From Chryseobacterium sp. (GTDB lineage Bacteria; Bacteroidota; Bacteroidia; Flavobacteriales; Weeksellaceae), in contig JAITMC010000040.1 of the NCBI GenBank assembly GCA_031277615.1, positions 124,001 through 188,000 of the forward strand: a stretch of 64,000 bases of DNA, in the 5' to 3' direction. Each line of letters starts with the position of its first letter. Position 1 is the stretch's first letter. The notes under the pieces are model-generated. The model was given only the letters and a program-made list of their open reading frames with translations, did no database searches and was not told the DNA's origin. The translations under genes and the position numbers were made by a program. Shown here piece after piece: positions 7,705-16,061 of this stretch.

Positions 7705-9012
7705 ATGGAACTACAATCAATCTACCAAAAACTGCAGATTCAGGACATGAATCAGATGCAGAAATCTACTTACAAAGCCTCTGAGAACAACACGGATATT
7801 GTTTTACTCTCTCCTACCGGATCAGGGAAGACACTGGCTTTTTTATTTCCGGTTCTCAGAAATCTGAAAAAAGATGTTCAGGGTGTACAGGCATTGATAT
7901 TGGTTCCGGCCAGAGAACTGGCTTTACAGATTGAGCAGGTTTTTAAGTCGATGGGAACGGACTTTAAGGTTTCCGTTTGCTATGGTGGACATGATAAAAA
8001 AATTGAAGTCAATAATTTAATTGAAGCTCCGGCTGTTTTAATCGGAACTCCGGGTAGAGTTACGTATCACGTAAGAAATAATAATTTCGATCCTAAAACG
8101 GTTAAGACATTAGTTCTGGATGAATTTGACAAGGCTTTGGAACTGGGCTTCCATGATGATATGGAGTTCATCTGTAATTCTTTAAAAGGCCTTTCTCAAA
8201 GGGTTTTAACGTCTGCAACCGCTATGGATGAAATTCCTGCATTTACAGGGTTAAAAGATGAAAAAATCATCAGCTTTTTAAAAGAAAATGACGTAAAACC
8301 GGATCTTCAGCTGAGAAAAGTAATGACCATCCCGGAAGAAAAACTGGATACATTATTCAACCTGGTTTGTAAAATCGGAAATAAAAGAACTTTGATCTTC
8401 TGCAACCACCGTGATGCCGTGGACCGCATCTCTGAGCTTCTTCACCAGATGGGTATCGACAGAGAGACCTTCCATGGAGGGATGGAGCAGGATGAAAGAG
8501 AGCGTGCTTTGCTGAAATTCAGAAATGATTCAGCAAGAATCCTTATCACTACCGATCTGGCAGCCCGTGGACTTGACATTCCTGAGGTTGAATCTATTGT
8601 ACATTATCAATTGCCTCCAAAAGAAGATGCTTTCATCCATAGAAACGGACGTACTGCAAGGATGAATGCCAAAGGTTTTGTGTACCTGATTATGAATGAG
8701 GATGACAACTTCCCTTTCATCAAAAATGATGTATCTGAAGAAAGTGTTGCCGGATTTACAAAAGTTCCTCAAAAAACACCTTTCCAAACCATCTATATCA
8801 GTGCTGGAAAAAAAGATAAAGTAAACAAAGTAGATATTGTAGGATATCTGATTAAAAAAGGAGAATTACAGAAAGAAGATGTTGGTGTTATTGAAGTAAA
8901 AGACACGACTTCATACGTTGCTGTTGCCAGAAATAAGGTAAATTCAGTTCTGAGAAAACTTCAGAATGAAAAACTGAAGGGAAAAAAAGTGAAAATGGAG
9001 GTTGCTTATTAA
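7705..9012 (+). CDS. DbpA-like DEAD-box family ATP-dependent RNA helicase (DEFD variant)
   Basis: 435-residue RNA helicase. The motifs are in order: SPTGSGKT (36-43, ATP binding), PARELALQ (68-75), TPGR (115-118), DEFD (139-142), SAT (170-172), LIFCNH, TTDLAARGLDIP and HRNGRTAR. The Walker B motif is DEFD, not DEAD. The last 70 residues resemble the DbpA RNA-binding domain (RRM-like), which in E. coli DbpA targets helix 92 of 23S rRNA, so a role in 50S assembly is likely by homology. Length is normal for a short DEAD-box protein. The gene stands alone, preceded by a repeat tract and a promoter element almost touching the start codon. A hairpin pair downstream may end the transcript. Confidence 0.88.
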   Translation: MELQSIYQKLQIQDMNQMQKSTYKASENNTDIVLLSPTGSGKTLAFLFPVLRNLKKDVQGVQALILVPARELALQIEQVFKSMGTDFKVSVCYGGHDKKIEVNNLIEAPAVLIGTPGRVTYHVRNNNFDPKTVKTLVLDEFDKALELGFHDDMEFICNSLKGLSQRVLTSATAMDEIPAFTGLKDEKIISFLKENDVKPDLQLRKVMTIPEEKLDTLFNLVCKIGNKRTLIFCNHRDAVDRISELLHQMGIDRETFHGGMEQDERERALLKFRNDSARILITTDLAARGLDIPEVESIVHYQLPPKEDAFIHRNGRTARMNAKGFVYLIMNEDDNFPFIKNDVSEESVAGFTKVPQKTPFQTIYISAGKKDKVNKVDIVGYLIKKGELQKEDVGVIEVKDTTSYVAVARNKVNSVLRKLQNEKLKGKKVKMEVAY

Positions 9013-9080
9013 GACCCTGTTTAAGTTTTATTTGAAAAAAATGTATATATGATTAGCAATCCTTTGGTTTCTTTTATATT
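9013..9080 (-). repeat. Partial end of a dispersed MITE-like element
   Basis: About 65 bases starting CCTGTTTAAGTTTTATTTGA match, in inverted orientation, the right end of the element at 43466-43829. Shared blocks include CCTGTTTAAGTTTTATT, GAAAAAAATGTATA, ATGATTA and CAATCCTTTG. Beyond about 9085 the similarity stops, so this copy is truncated or strongly diverged. Confidence 0.6.
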
Positions 9081-9088
9081 CGTGGAGT

Positions 9089-9132
9089 AATCGGATTGCA
9101 TCCGATTCTTTGTTAAATCGTCCCTTCGGGAC
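9089..9132 (+). terminator. Two consecutive hairpins after the helicase gene
   Basis: AATCGGAT/ATCCGATT (9089-9107, perfect 8-bp stem, 3-base loop) is followed by a T-rich stretch, and then GTCCC/GGGAC (9120-9132). The first could act as a terminator for the helicase gene. The T tract is weak. Confidence 0.4.
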
Positions 9133-9308
9133 TCCCTCGAAATCATTTTATTGTCGGATTTTTAATTCTGGTGTTGTTGCAAATTTGGACTTAAGTAAAT
9201 TTAAAATACCATGCATAGAAATTCACTAAAGTTTTTTTTTAATCTGCGTTATCTGCCAGATCTGCGAGAAAAAATAAAATTAGTGTTATCAGAGGCATCT
9301 CCAGGTAA
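9133..9308. other. Intergenic remnant of repeat sequence
   Basis: No gene is seen. The phrase AATCTGCGTTATCTG followed by ATCTGCG and GAAAAAA (about 9242-9275) recurs inside the element at 43466-43829 (about 43660-43690). Further pieces of the same repeat family are therefore present here. Confidence 0.4.
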
Positions 9309-10202
9309 CTACTTTATTCCCCGCACTTTTGTTGGCAGAATGTATACTGATTTAGAGGCGGTAATAAACAGAATATCATTATTTTCCCCACCAAAGGTCA
9401 CATTGGAAGTCCATTTTTCAGGAATCGGAATATGGTAGATCTTTTTACCCTTGCGGTTGAAGACGTGTACTCCGTTACCCGTGAGATAAAGATTTCCGTG
9501 TTTATCAATGGTCATTCCATCGGAGCCCATTTCACAGAAGAGTTGTTTTTCAGAGAGTTTACCTTCTCCCAGGATATCATAAACATAGGTTTTTCCGGAA
9601 TCTATATCTGAAATATAAAGTTTTTTAAGGGTTTCACTTCCCACAATTCCGTTAGGCTGGGTAAAAGTTTCCAGTAAGGTAATTTTTCCTTCTTTGCTTC
9701 GGTAATAAAGACTTTTGTGAGGCAGTTCCTGTTTAAAATCAACCCAGTAATCCCGTTCGTACAGGGGATCTGTAAAATACATTCCGCCAAAGTTATCATT
9801 CCAGACATCATTAGGACCATTCAGCCTTTTTCCGTTAAAACCTTTGGACAGAACTTCTATTTTCTTATCTTTTGAAATCTTCCAGATCTCACCCTGATCA
9901 TCGGAGCAGGTTATCAGAAAATCATCTTTATCGAAATGGGTCCCGTTTGCCCTTCCGGTTTTATCGAGGAACAAAATCACCCGGTTGGCTTTCCAGTTCC
10001 ATAGATAGATCCTGTCATTAGGCTGATCGGTGAAATAAACATTTCCTTTTTTATCTGATGAAGGACCTTCGGTAAAACTGAACTGATCCGAAACCTGTTC
10101 AGGCTGCACACCATCATAAAACATTTTGCTAGTATTTACAGATTGACAGTTTACCAATGCGAAAACCAAACCAATCAGGACTGTTCTGCAGATATTTTTC
10201 AT
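9309..10202 (-). CDS. SMP-30/gluconolactonase-family lipoprotein
   Basis: 297-residue six-bladed beta-propeller of the SMP-30/gluconolactonase/LRE family. These are metal-dependent lactonases that hydrolyse sugar lactones such as gluconolactone. The first 19 residues end in LVNC, a lipobox, so mature protein should be tethered to a membrane by a lipid on that Cys. Family features are FTEGPSSDKKGNVYFTDQ near residues 43-60, NGPNDVWNDNFGGMYFTDP near 125-143, QPNGI and DGMTIDKHGNLYLTG. The Glu, Asn and Asp of these stretches are the usual metal ligands. No partner enzyme is adjacent, so the natural lactone is unknown. The upstream region is shared divergently with ccoG. Confidence 0.85.
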   Translation of the reverse strand: MKNICRTVLIGLVFALVNCQSVNTSKMFYDGVQPEQVSDQFSFTEGPSSDKKGNVYFTDQPNDRIYLWNWKANRVILFLDKTGRANGTHFDKDDFLITCSDDQGEIWKISKDKKIEVLSKGFNGKRLNGPNDVWNDNFGGMYFTDPLYERDYWVDFKQELPHKSLYYRSKEGKITLLETFTQPNGIVGSETLKKLYISDIDSGKTYVYDILGEGKLSEKQLFCEMGSDGMTIDKHGNLYLTGNGVHVFNRKGKKIYHIPIPEKWTSNVTFGGENNDILFITASKSVYILPTKVRGIK

Positions 10203-10466
10203 ACTTCATTTTTAAGGACTGCAATTTACAATATCAGCATCAGTCTTCCAATCTATTTTCCCCTTTTGATCAATTCAGATTTAAAATTAAAAATGTCCGA
10301 ATTATCCTATTTTGGAAGCAGATCATATTAGTCCCCGAAAAGTTTAATTCTGACCTTTGCAAAGGCAGGAGATCAACGGAATTTTCCTTAAAAAAACTGA
10401 GTGAAACTTCATTGATTCAACTTCCAATATCCTCTTAATACTTTTTAAACTTAATAAAGTAATGCA

Positions 10467-11909
10467 ATGAGTGCAGAATCAGTGAACAATAACTTCATCG
10501 AAACCGATACTGAAGAATTCAGAAATTCGGTGGGAACCATGGATGAAACCGGGAAAAGAAAATGGGTATTCCCCCGGAAGCCCAAAGGAAAATATACCAA
10601 TTACAGAAATTACACCAGCTATTTTCTGCTTGCCTTATTCTTCGGACTACCTTTTGTAAAAATAAACGGCAATCCTTTTCTTCTGATCAATGTTATCGAC
10701 CGGAAATTTTTTATCCTGGGACAGCCGTTTTACCTTCAGGATTTCTTTATTCTTGCATTGGGCGCGGTAACCTCTGTTATTTTTGTCATGCTGTTTACAG
10801 TGGTTTTCGGAAGGATATTCTGCGGCTGGTTGTGTCCGCAAACGCTTTTCATGGAAATGGTCTTCCGTAAAATAGAATACTGGATAGAAGGTGACCGGAA
10901 TAAGCAGATGAAACTGGACAGACAGGAATGGAATTCGGAAAAGATCAGAAAAAGATTAACAAAATGGGGAGTATTTCTTTTGATTTCATTGACTATCTCT
11001 ACTTTCATGTTCATGTATATCGTGGGATATGAACAGGTTTTCCAGATCATGATTGAGGGCCCTTCAGAACATCCTTTGAAATTTATCACGATGATCTTCT
11101 TTACCTTAACGTTCTACTTTGTTTTCGCATGGCTCCGTGAGCAGGTATGCACCCTTGTTTGCCCTTACGGAAGATTACAGGGTGTTTTGATCGATAAGCA
11201 GACCATTAATGTCTATTATGACTTTCGAAGAGGGGAAGGACGATCAAAATGGAGAAATAATGAAGACCGTAAAGCCGCTGGAAAAGGTGATTGTATTGAT
11301 TGCCACCAATGCGTCGTGGTATGCCCTACCGGTATTGATATCCGAAACGGACAGCAGCTGGAATGTGTAAACTGTACAGCCTGTATCGACGCCTGTGATG
11401 AGGTGATGGAAAAAGTAGGACTTCCGAAAGGACTCATCCGTTACGCTACAGAATCAGAGATTGAGAACCAGGAACAGTTCAGATTTACGTCCAGAATGAA
11501 AGCGACTACAATTATTCTCGCTCTTCTCGTAGGATTCCTTGGGTTTTTAATGTATGACCGCGGATCTATGGAAGCTAAATTCATTAAACCTGCCGGATCT
11601 ACGTTCTTCATCAAAGACGGAAAGATCACCAATACATTTATCTATACGCTTTTGAATAAGTCTAATGAGAAAAAGACCCTTACCATTAAAGTCATCAGTC
11701 CTTCCAATGCAGAAATTACGTATTTCGGGTCTGAAAAGATCATTCTGAAAGGCGATGAAATTTTAAAAGGAAACATTAATATTTCGTTTCCGGAAGAAGA
11801 AATCAAGCTTTCCAAGCAGAATATGGTGATCGGCGTTTTTGATGAGAAAGGGAAAATGGTGGATTCATTTGAAACCACATTTGAAGGACCGTTTAAATTG
11901 GTATTGTAG
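10467..11909 (+). CDS. ccoG: Cytochrome c oxidase accessory protein CcoG (FixG/RdxA-type)
   Basis: 480-residue membrane iron-sulfur protein needed for assembly of cbb3-type cytochrome oxidase, where it is thought to help deliver reduced copper. The sequence shows several membrane segments (about 45-65, 88-112, 165-190, 205-225 and 350-370) and the CGWLCPQ motif at 119-125. Two ferredoxin-like 4Fe-4S motifs follow, CIDCHQCVVVCP (276-287) and CVNCTACIDACD (300-311). A C-terminal Ig-like FixG domain (about 380-480) would face the periplasm. Length is typical for the family. The ccoNOP structural genes are not in this window; here ccoG stands alone between a divergent lipoprotein gene and a convergent AraC regulator. 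Confidence 0.95.
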   Translation: MSAESVNNNFIETDTEEFRNSVGTMDETGKRKWVFPRKPKGKYTNYRNYTSYFLLALFFGLPFVKINGNPFLLINVIDRKFFILGQPFYLQDFFILALGAVTSVIFVMLFTVVFGRIFCGWLCPQTLFMEMVFRKIEYWIEGDRNKQMKLDRQEWNSEKIRKRLTKWGVFLLISLTISTFMFMYIVGYEQVFQIMIEGPSEHPLKFITMIFFTLTFYFVFAWLREQVCTLVCPYGRLQGVLIDKQTINVYYDFRRGEGRSKWRNNEDRKAAGKGDCIDCHQCVVVCPTGIDIRNGQQLECVNCTACIDACDEVMEKVGLPKGLIRYATESEIENQEQFRFTSRMKATTIILALLVGFLGFLMYDRGSMEAKFIKPAGSTFFIKDGKITNTFIYTLLNKSNEKKTLTIKVISPSNAEITYFGSEKIILKGDEILKGNINISFPEEEIKLSKQNMVIGVFDEKGKMVDSFETTFEGPFKLVL

Positions 11910-12124
11910 GGATAGGTTACAGGAATTAGGAGAAATACTCTATGAAATATTAATGAAAGCTTATTAATATCAACAGTGAATTTTGCTTCGCAGGTGAACA
12001 GACCATTTTATTGAAGAAAGGTGCAGGGGCTAAAATTAAAATAAGCTTTCCAAAAATAGTTCTTCAACCAGCAACAAGAAAACCAGCAACTATACATTAA
12101 CTTTCAACCCTGAATTTTAAAATA

Positions 12125-13006
12125 TTAAGCCTTATATTTCCTCATAAACTGCGTAGGGGTCATTCCGGAGTTTTTCCGGAAGACTCTTACAAAGTATGAG
12201 TATTCTTCATAACCTAGCCTGAAGGCGATTTCAACGAGGCTTTCATCCAGATACATCAGCATTCTTTTCGCTTCCAGCACGACTCTTTCCGTAATCACCT
12301 CGGTGGCTGTTTTCCGGACTGTAGTCTTTGCTACCCTGTTCAGATGCTTTGGAGAAATTCCCAGCCGGGAAGCGTACCAGGCAATAGATTTCTGCATTGT
12401 AAAGTGCTCTTCTACAAGATCCTCAAAATCCTGATAATGTTTAAAGTAAGAAAGTCCTGCTGAAGCAGAAAGCATATCCAGATCTTTTGAAAACAGCCGG
12501 GTTGCATTGATGAAAATCTGCGACATCAGTGAGAGAATACGCCCTTCTCTCATCATCAACTGACTATGATGCTCTTTTTCAAGTTCCTGAAACAGACTGA
12601 TATTTTCCATGAGCTCTTCCTGATTCAGCTGAATCTTCCTTGGGAACGTTACAGAGCCGAAAAAAGGAAAATTTCTAAGCTTCTGGCTGACATAATGTAT
12701 TTCATAAAATTCCTGTGAACTGAAAAAGATATAACCGCCAATATCATCCGAAAGTTCCCAGCTGTGTATCTGTCCCGGTGAAAGAAAGAACAGACTTCCC
12801 GCCGATACATAATACTTCTGAAAATCAATTTCATGAATTCCGTTTCCCTGTGTAAAAAGGACTGCCGCATAGAAATCATGTCTGTGAGGTTTTTCTATGT
12901 GCTTATGCCCCAGCACCAGATGGTCTTTCAGGGTGTTGAAATAGAAATCCGGAGAGTTTCTGCCGGGCTGGAAAAGATCGATATGGAGAACAGAAATGGA
13001 TTTCAT
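12125..13006 (-). CDS. AraC-family transcriptional regulator
   Basis: 293-residue one-component regulator. The N-terminal half is a cupin ligand-binding domain: EKPHRHDFYAAVLFTQGNG near residues 38-56, then SAGSLFFLSPGQIHSW. The His-x-His and P-G-Q-x-H signatures are typical. The C-terminal 100 residues contain the two helix-turn-helix motifs of AraC proteins, ending in EIAFRLGYEEYSYFVRVFRK, GMTPTQFMRKY. The effector is unknown. Neighbours are ccoG (convergent) and the protease gene ending at 13126 on the same strand; whether it regulates the proteases is untested. Confidence 0.9.
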   Translation of the reverse strand: MKSISVLHIDLFQPGRNSPDFYFNTLKDHLVLGHKHIEKPHRHDFYAAVLFTQGNGIHEIDFQKYYVSAGSLFFLSPGQIHSWELSDDIGGYIFFSSQEFYEIHYVSQKLRNFPFFGSVTFPRKIQLNQEELMENISLFQELEKEHHSQLMMREGRILSLMSQIFINATRLFSKDLDMLSASAGLSYFKHYQDFEDLVEEHFTMQKSIAWYASRLGISPKHLNRVAKTTVRKTATEVITERVVLEAKRMLMYLDESLVEIAFRLGYEEYSYFVRVFRKNSGMTPTQFMRKYKA

Positions 13007-13073
13007 TACAGAAGATCAGTCACTATTTACTGTATAAAAGTACTATAAATAGAGACAAAACACAAATCGGCAC

Positions 13074-13099
13074 AAAAAAAAGACCGGCATACACCGATC
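13074..13099 (-). terminator. Terminator of the first reprolysin-like protease gene
   Basis: On the minus strand GATCGG/CCGGTC, with one G-U pair, forms a stem followed by a U tract (A run at 13074-13081 on plus). It is closely related to the hairpin at 16011-16036. Confidence 0.7.
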
Positions 13100-13125
13100 C
13101 TTTCTACTATATGAAAAACAGTTTA

Positions 13126-15804
13126 TTATTTCACAACAAGCTTGCTGTTATACACGCCTTTTGCAGAATTGACACTGATAATGTACACTCCTTTCGGAAC
13201 ATTCACATTGAATTCTTTAGTCGTGTTATTTTCACTCTGGTACGCTGATGAATGAACCAGTCTTCCGCTTGCATCAAACATTGTTACCTTCATTTCTCCT
13301 TTTATGTTTTGGGATTTAATGAAGAAATTACTGTCGGTTGGGTTCGGATAGATTTTAATATCATCTGCCAACGGAGAGGAAATCTCCTGAGTTCCTAAAG
13401 TTTGGGTTGCTCTTGTACATACTTCAAGAGACCAGCCTGTGATTGTTCCCGCAGTTCCAAGATAATTATCAGAAGCAAAAAGTTTCCATTCTCCCTGTGC
13501 TTTATGCCCTTTAAATATACTTAAAGATTCAAATGATCTGGTTTCTCCCTGCACCGGGGAAGCACAGGCTACAGCATTTCCTGTATCACTGAATGAAGCA
13601 GTAATCCCTGAATTATTGTTACATTGACGGTTCCAGATAAGAGCAGAGGAACCAACAGGACTTTCAATACCAATAGATAAATGCCTCACATTCGCATGGG
13701 CAATTGATGGGGTAACTTTAATTTTACTAATCGTTCCTGGATTATTTACCATTATGGGAACAGACACTTTTGCTGAAGATATAGGATTTCCGCCAACCCC
13801 GCCAGGGCCATCATTAATAGCTACCGGTCCGCCATTAAATGTATATGTTGTACAGTTTTCTCCTGTAACAGTGTAATCAATGACAAAACTCGGACTCACC
13901 GCATAATAAATATTGTCAACCGCTTCTACCATAATAAAAGCATTGGCAGAAATAGAACCAGCAGGTATTGTTACCTGTTCATTACCATCATTAGGAGTAT
14001 TTGCTGCTATTACAGTAAATGTATTTCCTCCATCTGTGGATAGTTTGATATTAACATTGGCCGTATTAACCGGAGGTTGATTGGTATTGGCAACATCCCA
14101 GGTTACATTAAATGTATTTCCTGAATTCAATGTCTGTCCGAATGCAGGGCTTGTGATCTGGAAAGGACCTGCTGCTGCATTCACATTTACCACCATTTCA
14201 TCCTTATTGGTTTGTGGCTCATTAGGGTTATTATTTCTTACTGTTAGTGTAAAGTTAAAAGTCCTTGCTACATCTGACACAGACTCCCATCGGGTGGTCA
14301 ACACGCCTGCCAATACGGTATTAAATGCCGGAAAATATCTTATTGGGCTGCTGATCGGAGGTAAAGATCTGAAGTTAGGCCCCGCAGGCTTTGTTGGATA
14401 GGCAATAGAATTAGCATACGTTACAGCATCTACAGCGGCATTCATTTGCTCCCATGTATATGTGTATGATGCATTAACATCATCAGATGTTGTGCCTTTC
14501 AGTACAAAAGGAGTAGACTTTGGAATAATGTAATCTGCTCCGGCGTTAATAGTAGGAGCAGGAAATCTAAAAGGAGTGTTTTCTCCACAAGACACGCTGT
14601 TTATTTTATTTTTAATTTCCGTAACATTAAAAGAGTTATAATAATCATTGGAGTTAAATTGAACATCTGTATTTCCCCCGGTAATTCCCGTATAAGCCAT
14701 AATTGTAGTACCACTGCCCGGTTCTACTTCTGAAATTCCGTTACCATCCAAATAAGTAGAAAAGGTATGCTCGGCGTTCAACTGATGCCCCATCTCATGG
14801 GCCACGTAATCTATATCAAAAGCATCTCCTTCCGGAAAGTTGCACGATGTATAACCTGCTGCTTTTCTATTTCCACAGATTACTCCTAATCCAGCTACTC
14901 CATTAGCGTCTCTTTTATCGATTAAATGTCCCATATCGTAATCACCTGACTGAATACGGGAGGATATCGCATTTTGTGCAGCAGCAGTACCAAAAGTGGT
15001 ATAGGGATCTGTAGCAGGATCTAAAAAAATAATCACATCATTATTAGCAATCAGATTAAAATGCAGAGATAAATCTTTTTCAAAAACAGCATTCATTCTG
15101 GTTAAAGAAGTATTCATAGCAGCAATAATAACAGCTTTTTTCTGTGCATCGGTAGCTGTAGCAGGAGTTCCGGCAGCAGTCAGATGATATTGCGCATACT
15201 CCCCTGTACATGATAATGCCATTCTGAAAACATTGAAACCAGCTGTTCTTCTGCCGGCAGCATCATTTTTTTTTTCGGTTGCTGCTTTTTCCAGACCATC
15301 CTCCGTGGAACATTGAAAAGGTTCTTTATCCTGGCCTCTTCTGGCATTGGAATCAAATACAGCATATACTTTACGGTCTTCCGTATAAGGCTCAATAAAT
15401 TCTGAAATTCCTGACCTGGTAATCATTGATGAAAATCCAACAGGAGAAAGACTGAACCTCAGATATACGGTTGGATCATCAATTCCTGTTCCTACATAGG
15501 ATTTAATATCCGGATATTTTGCCTGTAGTTCAGGAGCCATATTGGAAAATTCCCACACCTGAAAGCGTTCCAGCTTTCCACTTGTTGTCGGAAGGGAGAT
15601 AACAACTCCCTTATCTTTGGAAAAACGTGCAGGAACACTTCGTAAACTCTGCTGAAGTTGATCCGTATTCAAAGTGTAAAGTCCTGAAAATTCCAGTTTT
15701 TCCTGTGATGGCTTTACTTTCTGAGACTTAAGCTCAGTTCTGGACCACTGAGAGAATCCCCAAAAAGGAAGCAAAAGGGAGAAAATAAAGAAATAATGTT
15801 TCAT
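13126..15804 (-). CDS. Reprolysin-like zinc metalloprotease with P-domain and T9SS type A tail
   Basis: 892-residue secreted metalloendopeptidase. It begins with a signal peptide (MKHYFFIFSLLLPFWGFSQ). A propeptide-like region reaches about residue 195. The metzincin-type catalytic domain carries HEMGHQLNAEH (336-346, HExxHxxxxxH) and the Met-turn TIMAYTGI. Ig/fibronectin-like repeats follow (about 420-640). A proprotein-convertase P-like domain (about 645-800, with GEWKLFASDN) precedes a T9SS type A tail (DDIKIYPNPTDSNFFIKS to SKLVVK). All catalytic residues are present. The neighbouring gene is a paralogue, and the last 240 bases are almost identical between the two. Substrate unknown; a role in extracellular protein digestion is the simplest reading. 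Confidence 0.9.
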   Translation of the reverse strand: MKHYFFIFSLLLPFWGFSQWSRTELKSQKVKPSQEKLEFSGLYTLNTDQLQQSLRSVPARFSKDKGVVISLPTTSGKLERFQVWEFSNMAPELQAKYPDIKSYVGTGIDDPTVYLRFSLSPVGFSSMITRSGISEFIEPYTEDRKVYAVFDSNARRGQDKEPFQCSTEDGLEKAATEKKNDAAGRRTAGFNVFRMALSCTGEYAQYHLTAAGTPATATDAQKKAVIIAAMNTSLTRMNAVFEKDLSLHFNLIANNDVIIFLDPATDPYTTFGTAAAQNAISSRIQSGDYDMGHLIDKRDANGVAGLGVICGNRKAAGYTSCNFPEGDAFDIDYVAHEMGHQLNAEHTFSTYLDGNGISEVEPGSGTTIMAYTGITGGNTDVQFNSNDYYNSFNVTEIKNKINSVSCGENTPFRFPAPTINAGADYIIPKSTPFVLKGTTSDDVNASYTYTWEQMNAAVDAVTYANSIAYPTKPAGPNFRSLPPISSPIRYFPAFNTVLAGVLTTRWESVSDVARTFNFTLTVRNNNPNEPQTNKDEMVVNVNAAAGPFQITSPAFGQTLNSGNTFNVTWDVANTNQPPVNTANVNIKLSTDGGNTFTVIAANTPNDGNEQVTIPAGSISANAFIMVEAVDNIYYAVSPSFVIDYTVTGENCTTYTFNGGPVAINDGPGGVGGNPISSAKVSVPIMVNNPGTISKIKVTPSIAHANVRHLSIGIESPVGSSALIWNRQCNNNSGITASFSDTGNAVACASPVQGETRSFESLSIFKGHKAQGEWKLFASDNYLGTAGTITGWSLEVCTRATQTLGTQEISSPLADDIKIYPNPTDSNFFIKSQNIKGEMKVTMFDASGRLVHSSAYQSENNTTKEFNVNVPKGVYIISVNSAKGVYNSKLVVK

Positions 15805-16010
15805 AAACGTGCATTTTTGTTTTTTACTAAATTAATAAAAAATTAAATGATATGTTATATTAAAAATCAACAAAATAAACAAAAACAAATTAATTAAACA
15901 ATTAAAATACATTTATTTTAAATAATAAACAAAATATAAATATTATATTTATTTTTTTCATAAAAACACTATTCACACAGAAAAAAAATCAAACAGCAAA
16001 ATATTGAGCA
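15805..16010. other. A+T-rich spacer between tandem protease genes
   Basis: Almost pure A/T with short oligo-A and oligo-T runs. It should hold the promoter of the gene starting at 15804, but no clean TAnnTTTG match was found. Confidence 0.4.
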
Positions 16011-16036
16011 AAAAAAGGACCGGTAAACACCGATCC
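16011..16036 (-). terminator. Terminator of the second reprolysin-like protease gene
   Basis: GGATCGGT/ACCGGTCC on the minus strand (16017-16036) gives an 8-bp stem with one G-U pair and a GTTT loop, then six U. It is homologous to the hairpin at 13074-13099. Confidence 0.8.
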
Positions 16037-16061
16037 TTTCTACTATATGAAAAGTAGTTTA

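Noticed and set aside
10143-10438. Plus-strand frames in the spacer before ccoG
   Set aside because: They have no recognisable protein pattern. They lie in the divergent promoter region of the SMP-30-like gene and ccoG and overlap the start of the former.
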